Assembly (NCBI GenBank): GCA_013368445.1
Contig: JAACJO010000008.1
Span: 434,001 to 498,000, forward strand
Length of the DNA stretch: 64,000 nucleotides
From: Leucocoprinus leucothites
Taxonomy: Eukaryota > Basidiomycota > Agaricomycetes > Agaricales > Agaricaceae
Reading direction: 5' to 3'
Shown: piece by piece, positions 58,401 to 64,000 of the stretch
Numbering within the stretch: position 1 is the stretch's first letter
Layout: every line of letters starts with the position of its first letter
Position numbers and translations under genes: made by a program
The notes under the pieces: model-generated
Told to the model about the DNA's origin: nothing
The model's database searches: none
What the model saw: the letters and a program-made list of their open reading frames with translations, nothing else

Positions 58401-60254
58401 TGACGTCGCGCCTGATGTTCCCTCAGTGCTAATTCGTGGCCCATACCTTGTTCGAGGTGTATCTGCCCATGGTTCGACTTTGGCAATTACAGGAGACATC
58501 AATGGTACGACTACCCTAGATATATTTGCACCCTCGAAATATCACTCGGTGACCTGGAACGGGGAAAATGTCAGGGTTAAGAAGAGCGAGCTCGGTAGCT
58601 TGCAAGGTGTCGTCGAGTTTCCCAGAGAACTGGGCGCTGTCCATGTCCCAAGCATGGCTGAGGTTCAGTGGAGTTGTGCGGACTCGCTTCCAGAGTTAGC
58701 ATTAGATTTTGACGATAGCGGCTGGGTTCTTGCAAATAAAACTTCGACGAAGCGACCTCAGCAGCCTTTTGAGGGAAAGGTATGTACCCACGTGCTCCTA
58801 GGACCGCGATAGGTACTCAAGGAGTTTCATCCAGAACGTCCTTTACTCAAGCGAGTAAGTGCACGATAGCATGAGATAGCACATATATGGTATTGATGAT
58901 TCTTTCATAGATATGGTTTTCATGCTGGTATGCAATTTTGCTTTTGAGCTGAGACACGTTTCGTTCACTGGTGACCTTATCTAGGACAATGGGTATGGCG
59001 TGGCCACTTTAAAGGCTCTGCCCAGGGTGTAGAACTTGCAATACAAGGGTAAGCAACAAACTAGGTTCTTACAAGCCTCAAGCTTACTAGTAGCACTCGG
59101 TAGTGGCTTCTCGTTTGGTTACACCGCGTTCCTGAACGGTCACTTCCTGGGTTCTGGAGAGGGCACTTCTCATAGTCAAGACGGAGTTGACATCCTTCGT
59201 CCCACATTCAATTTCACACAAGATATACTGAGAGATGACGACAATGGTAGGAGTGTGATTATGCTTAGGCGCCTTTCAAACGCTCAGTGCAAGCTTCCGT
59301 GCCCTAGTTATCACTGTAATACACGACTCAACAGGCATGAACCAGGACTGTGGGTGTTATCTATATCTGGTCTTCACTATGGCTACTCATATGGTTCCGC
59401 TCTCTATTCTCGCAGATAACCTTAATGACGAGTTCAAAACACCTCGGGGTATTCGTGGATATCGTCTTCTGAGCCAAACCTCGAATGACTTCACAGAATG
59501 GCGCCTCTCTGGCAGTACGTGGCATACAATGTGTTTTCTTTTTGGAACTTCGTCTCACAGGTCATGCTCTAGATTTCGGTGGTGAGAATGCTCCTGACAG
59601 TGTCCGTGGTCCATACAATGAGGGGGGTTGGTGGTATGAACGTGTTGGTATGTATCCGTATGCGCCTTTATCTCTGTGGGGTCTGAAATGTTGCTTTAGG
59701 TGCCCACCTACCAGGATTTGACGCGTCCACATGGAATCAATCCTGCTCCCCACTCCAAGGAATGTCCACGGCAGGTGTCACAGTGTATAGAACTGTATTT
59801 GACCTTGATTTGCCGCGCGGCTCTGATATACCGCTGGCTTTTGACTTCGCTTTGGATACTGGGCACCCTCACCGTGTATTGGTTTATGCCAATGGCTGGC
59901 AATTCGGAAGGCAAGTTGATTGACCCCTGGTATTCTCATGCTATGAAGGTCTCATTGTTCGCGCCGTTTGGTGTATAGATTCCTCTCGACACATGGACCT
60001 CAAGTTAGCTATCCTATCCCCGAAGGAATCTTGAATCATCATGGGAAGAATGAAGTCCTGATCTCGCTGTGGGCGCTTGGTAAGTGCTAATGTAGATAAC
60101 TTACGGGACCTTTGGCTCAAAAGTCGCTTTCATAGACACCGCTGGGGCGAAACTCTCAAAGCTTGAGCTCAATAAAAGAGCTACCTTGGCTTCGAGCAAA
60201 ATACAAACAGTGGACATTGTTCCTGCTCCTGACTGGAAGGGACTCAGAGGCTAG
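55465..60254 (+). CDS. Secreted beta-galactosidase, glycoside hydrolase family 35
   Basis: Extracellular retaining beta-galactosidase of the fungal LacA type, about 1,000 residues, removing terminal galactose from plant cell-wall polymers. The ATG at 55465 begins a signal peptide ([18 protein letters not shown]) with a KR site. The gene has more than 20 short introns; apparent stops all lie in these. Catalytic-domain motifs: [32 protein letters not shown] (Trp split by an intron at 56012), VVVRPGPYVNAET, the acid/base Glu in QSENEY (56640), [15 protein letters not shown], and the nucleophile Glu in [28 protein letters not shown] closes the barrel. Beta-galactosidase domains 2-5 follow, with [50 protein letters not shown] and [13 protein letters not shown]. 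The end is WKGLRG. Complete and apparently functional. Confidence 0.93.
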
Positions 60255-60460
60255 TCAAATATCTATGTACGAGTGGTTCATTATTGGCCGAATGCAATCG
60301 CATGTGACAATCATCTCCATAACCTAAATAATCGACGAATAAACATCCCCACGAGCATGAGTCTAGTCAATACGGGTTCTAGACTATGCTACTATGCTAT
60401 TGAAACGTGTAGTACCTGTCATGAGCCATATCAGCCCTCTGTACATCTAAGACCGGGGTA
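60255..60460. other. Convergent 3' region of GH35 and F-box genes
   Basis: About 200 bp separates the two stops. No feature seen beyond expected 3' untranslated sequence. Confidence 0.4.
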
Positions 60461-62040
60461 TCATTGATTCGAAAGCTTTTGGCACCCCCCGCGGCGTTCC
60501 ATCGCAGTCGTGGCCGGATCATATTTCAGCTGAAGACCAGTTGCTACCAGCTGCTGCAAAGTCTCCCGAACCACAACAGGATCATATACCCCAGTGGTCA
60601 TCTGCAAGATCTCCAATTGCATGATCTTGGAGCTGGGAAAAATCCACCGCCGAGAACTTAGCATCTTCTTCAAGGAAACCATCGCCTCCTCGCTATGGAT
60701 AGCACTCCAAGGCGGTTTTTCAACCTCGAGGACTCGGAGATACGGTAACAGCGGCCGCTGTTGATACGCATGATAGGTGAGAGCCTCAAAAAGCTCGCTG
60801 CTACAACAATCGTGGAGTAGATGCAAATGAGCAACAAACGGAGTTAGGCCGAAGATAGACAGCACGTCCGCCATATTGACGAAGTGGCGCTCGGGACTCG
60901 AAATTATGAGCTTTTGCAAGTGTTTGATCGTTGAAAGGAATTTCGTATCAAACCCGGATAAGTTCCATTCAAGCATCAATTCCCGGAGGTTAGGAAAGCT
61001 ATAACCTTCCAAACTCAGAGGAGAACGGGATGATTGCATATTATGTATGGCCAGATAGGTGAGAGAGGGAAAGGTAATTTCGGCATAAGGTTTCGGTGAT
61101 GGTAGTGGAGACCCGGAAATCACGAAGGAGCCGGACTGCATGTTAGTGCAGCGGGGAAAGATGTAGATCCAAGACGCAAAATCGACGTCGGTGAGCGTGA
61201 TGTGTGTAAGCTGTTCCCAAGGGACAGCTAAGTTCAGTGCTGTTTCATAAGAAATGTAGGCGGCATAGTCGAGCTTTCTCAGGAGTGTAGAATGAGCAAA
61301 GGCAGTGAGCGGTTTGGGGAGAGTGTCGAATAAAGGTCCACCGAACGCCGTCACTCTGATACTGTCGAGTTGTGGAAACTGGATGTCAGAGTGGAAGGTG
61401 TGAAAGTAATTGCTCAGCCACGGAGAAGACAGGTTCAATTCCCGGGTGCGACTATGTACTCGACCGAAAATTGTGTCAAGCTGGACTTTCCAATCGGATT
61501 GGTCAAACAATGAGATCAGGTTGGCCGTCAACCGGATGGACAAAGGCCAGTTCCTAGAGTGCCCAAGGAATTTAGTCACTGGGGAGACAGGATGTTGAGA
61601 CCCTGTGGCAGGTTTAGGCAACAGGTCCGTTATGTCAATGGTGATTTTGCTCCACAGGCTAGCTGACTGCAACACAATATCACGCCAAGAGGAGCACACC
61701 AGACACAGAAGCAGTGGGGCCATCTCAAAGGAGAGCTCTGGGAACGGGGGAACACATCGAACGAATATGTCCTCGAGTATTTCGGGGGAAGGTTATGGAT
61801 TGGTCCAAGTTGGTGGAGGATGGGGCAACCGCTCATGCTATATGACCTGACAGCTGCATGGCTGAGAAAACAACAACCTAAAACCGAGGAGATACATACT
61901 TGAAAAGCCCCTCGTAATGTTGTCGATAGCAGGCCACAAGGCCACAAGAGCTCGTAACGTCGAGGGGAGATGTGTTGATGCGAGCCTTTATGTAGTGTTG
62001 TATCTCGGAGATGTTTTGAGTGGGTGACCCACATGTTTCA
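60461..62040 (-). pseudogene. F-box protein gene with a frameshift in the F-box
   Basis: Typical agaric F-box protein with leucine-rich repeat-like C-terminus. The upstream exon (around 61913-62030) reads SEIQHYIKARINTSPLDVTS and YRQHYEGLF; a 53-nt intron (GTATGT donor, CTGTCAG acceptor) leads to ILHQLGPIHNLPP. Exactly there the frame breaks, at a run of five C on the minus strand (61784-61788). The next frame gives EILEDIFVRCVPPFPELSFE, the rest of the F-box, then CLVCSSWRDIVLQSASLWSK and an open 420-codon stretch of alternating hydrophobic repeats to the stop at 60461. One missing base explains the break. It may be a true recent inactivation, strain variation or an assembly error. No start codon was placed, since the upstream exon has no ATG in frame. 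Confidence 0.7.
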
Positions 62041-62473
62041 TGATCCCAATGTACAGTGGTTGTACAAGGAGACAATCACATCGGCAACTGATGATGAACC
62101 CGCGAACACACCGGGATGAATAAACTAGTGGGGCTCCACCCGGGGAGGACTGAGGGAAGTCCAGGAGTCTGCTGTGAGAGAGCATAAGTATACCGTCTAG
62201 GTGACTTGGAAAAGGCGAAGACCATGAGTACTGAGTGATGAGGCAGGTCTTGCGAGGACTTGAAGCATTCTCGGCCTGTGAACCACTCATCAATGAATCA
62301 ACGACGCATTGATTTCAAGTCCCGACTCCACGCTGATCTGCGGTTCTTCTCCTTTCAAAGCCCACCCACCATCTTCAGTCAACAAATTGTTACCATCACT
62401 GGAGTACAGGAATTCAGATGTTCCATCATTTCTCATCTCGCGAGGAGCCTCACAAAGAGATCCAAAGCCATAG

Positions 62474-63386
62474 ATGAGTTGGCATTCGAGTCAGTTTACC
62501 AGTCAACTACCAAGCGCTGCCTGGGGCGGAGTTTCAATATTTTGGGCGTACGTGGAACGAAACCAATGATTCAGCTTCAAGCAAGTTGGCCAAGACCCAC
62601 TCTCTAGTTTTTCTCGTGACGCCGTACACCCCAGATCTGAACGCTTGGAAGACAACCCACTGACGAGCGTATTCATGACACGATTCCCTTATTTCAACCG
62701 TGGCAACTTCAAGTCGCTTGCCTCGGTCAATTTGCATAGGTCCTTGGATTCTGCAGAATTGATTGTTATTTAACTTTCACACTCTTCAGGACCAAGGATC
62801 TCGCAACTTACAAAGCTCCGGCCACAGCCATTCTTCCCTGCTCTTGATTATCCTGGGTTTTCACGGGACGAAACGAGGCACGGGAAACTTTACACCCAAT
62901 ATGTGACAATGAGGTTCCTTGGCTATGCGGACAATTGCTACGCGTCGACTTTCTTAAGGGAAATATCAAATATCGCCGAGGAGCCTGGAAACAAGTAAGC
63001 ATTTCGAAGTGAATAGCATTTGGTGACAGCACTAATGCTGTCGCTTTTCTTCTCCCAGGACTGCTCGGAGGGCTGCTCAGCAGATGGCGATGTACGGCTT
63101 CACCAAGGCAGATCATTCCGCTCGCTTCTCGTTCTCGCGGCTTCCTAGATTAAATCCCTCTATATCCTCAAATGTTCCCACGTCAAGCACAGAGCAAGTT
63201 CATCTTGTTCGCGATCGAAGTTGTGTATTTTGTCGGCCAATTGGGAGCGACGGCCATTTCGTTCTCTTGACAGCCCATCATCGGCATAAGGCACGTCTTG
63301 TTATCTGGACTCTATGGTCATTCAACGCACTCTCAGGAGATTCGAAACTACCCATGTGCAAGTATGGCATAGAGCTCAGCGGTTAA
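62474..63386 (+). CDS. Unrecognised multi-exon gene
   Basis: The ATG at 62474 follows an in-frame stop and begins MSWHSSQFTSQLPSAAWGGV. A 60-nt intron (62548-62607; GTACGT donor, CTCTAG acceptor) joins FSRDAVHPRSERLEDNPLTS and VFMTRFPYFNRGNFKSLASV. A further segment at 62811-62995 reads LRPQPFFPALDYPGFSRDET and YADNCYASTFLREISNIAEE. An intron with GTAAGC donor and CTCCCAG acceptor (62996-63058) leads to TARRAAQQMAMYG and an open frame to 63386. The join between the second and third segments is unclear: no strong donor fits the phase, so either a weak donor (GTTATT at 62764) is used or the gene is frameshifted. I recognise no family. Confidence 0.4.
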
Positions 63387-63908
63387 TTTGATCAGCGGAT
63401 ATGATTAACATGAATGCGTGGAGTCAAAGCGCCGATCAGTATTTTCAGCCTGGACTGCCCAGGACACTGGCTTCACCTATATGGGCAACTGCCCCTACTC
63501 TGGCACTATCAAGTAACCACGAACGATTATCAGGAGCGGAGTTCGAGGTTTCAGGTTGTTAATTTGGCCCAGACCTGACTTTGGCTTTTCGACTGTCAGG
63601 CGACTTTTCACATACAGTGCACAAGGAAGTATAAATATTATTCTTGGATTTTCCTTAGACAACAGTCGGATCATTTTTTGAATGTTGACAGTCAAAAACT
63701 TCAGCCTTCTGTCCGCCCTGTCCAGCTGGAATCATCAAGGTACAGAAAGAAGTGATATGCCAGACTATCGGCTCTTACACAAATCTAAAAGTTCACGCTT
63801 TAGGCTCAAAATGTTCTCATCTCTCGCACAAAACGGTATAAAACTACCTTTGGGGATGCCTTCAACCTCAGCTACAACTCGAAGCTTCATCTTCTCAACT
63901 TTCTCGAT
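63387..63908. promoter_or_regulatory. Upstream region of the last secreted-protein gene, with TATA box
   Basis: About 520 bp without a recognisable gene. TATAAAA at 63837-63843 lies about 65 nt before the ATG at 63909 and is preceded by a long AT-rich stretch. Confidence 0.55.
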
Positions 63909-64000
63909 ATGCAATTTGCAGCCAACCTCTTGTCGTCTGTCATTCTTGCTGCAACCCTGGCAAATGCCTTTGTTGTTCCTCGCCAGGCAGCACCTGGAGA
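63909..64000 (+). CDS. Secreted protein, N-terminal part only (cut by window edge)
   Basis: The ATG at 63909 begins MQFAANLLSSVILAATLANA, a textbook signal peptide, followed by FVVPRQAAPG with a VPR site like pro-peptides of fungal secreted enzymes. The remaining gene lies beyond the window, so no function can be given. Confidence 0.65.
   Translation, partial: MQFAANLLSSVILAATLANAFVVPRQAAPG

Noticed and set aside
55741..60100. Many in-frame stops suggesting GH35 is a pseudogene
   Set aside because: Each stop falls within a short intron with acceptable ends, and all catalytic motifs join correctly in frame.

Overview
The window is nuclear DNA from a filamentous basidiomycete, most likely an Agaricomycete. 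Genes are interrupted by many short (about 45-65 nt) GT..AG introns, and the inventory (class I hydrophobin, AA12-type PQQ dehydrogenase, GH35 beta-galactosidase, MCT-type MFS carrier, Yippee protein, PC4/Sub1, Tom1/HUWE1 HECT ligase) is typical of mushroom-forming fungi. I saw no rRNA, CRISPR array, intact transposon or convincing tRNA. Gene coordinates span start to stop codon with introns included.

The left part (0.3-34 kb) is dense and largely housekeeping: an MscS channel with an EF-hand (+), RNA polymerase II subunit Rpb3 (-), an AMP-dependent acyl-CoA synthetase (+), a mitochondrial ornithine-type carrier (-), a probable RNA polymerase I UAF subunit Rrn5 (+), a quinone-oxidoreductase-like MDR protein (-), the 12-kb HECT E3 ligase gene tom1 (-), PC4/Sub1 (+) divergent from tom1, an ABC1/ADCK1-type mitochondrial protein (-) and a Gyp5/EVI5-like Rab-GAP (-). 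After a 2.6-kb gene-poor stretch come a Yippee protein (-), allantoinase (+) and a membrane RING-H2 protein (+).

From 42.7 to 46 kb the sequence is gene-poor and holds orphan or decaying coding segments. From 46 kb rightward the flavour is more accessory and secreted: ATP synthase subunit g (-), a hydrophobin (-), an orphan gene and an MCT-like MFS transporter (+), a secreted AA12 sugar dehydrogenase (-), an ABHD13/BEM46-like hydrolase (-), a small secreted protein (+) and a secreted GH35 beta-galactosidase (+). The last 4 kb holds an F-box gene with a frameshift inside the F-box, an orphan multi-exon gene and the first codons of another secreted protein.

I found no obvious new multi-gene system. 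The most unusual signal is a tryptophan-rich GW/WG tail on Rpb3 that resembles Argonaute-binding hooks. Others are a possible mitochondrial presequence in frame upstream of PC4/Sub1, a HECT catalytic cysteine codon split by an intron, and a hydrophobin whose last cysteine depends on a 47-nt intron.
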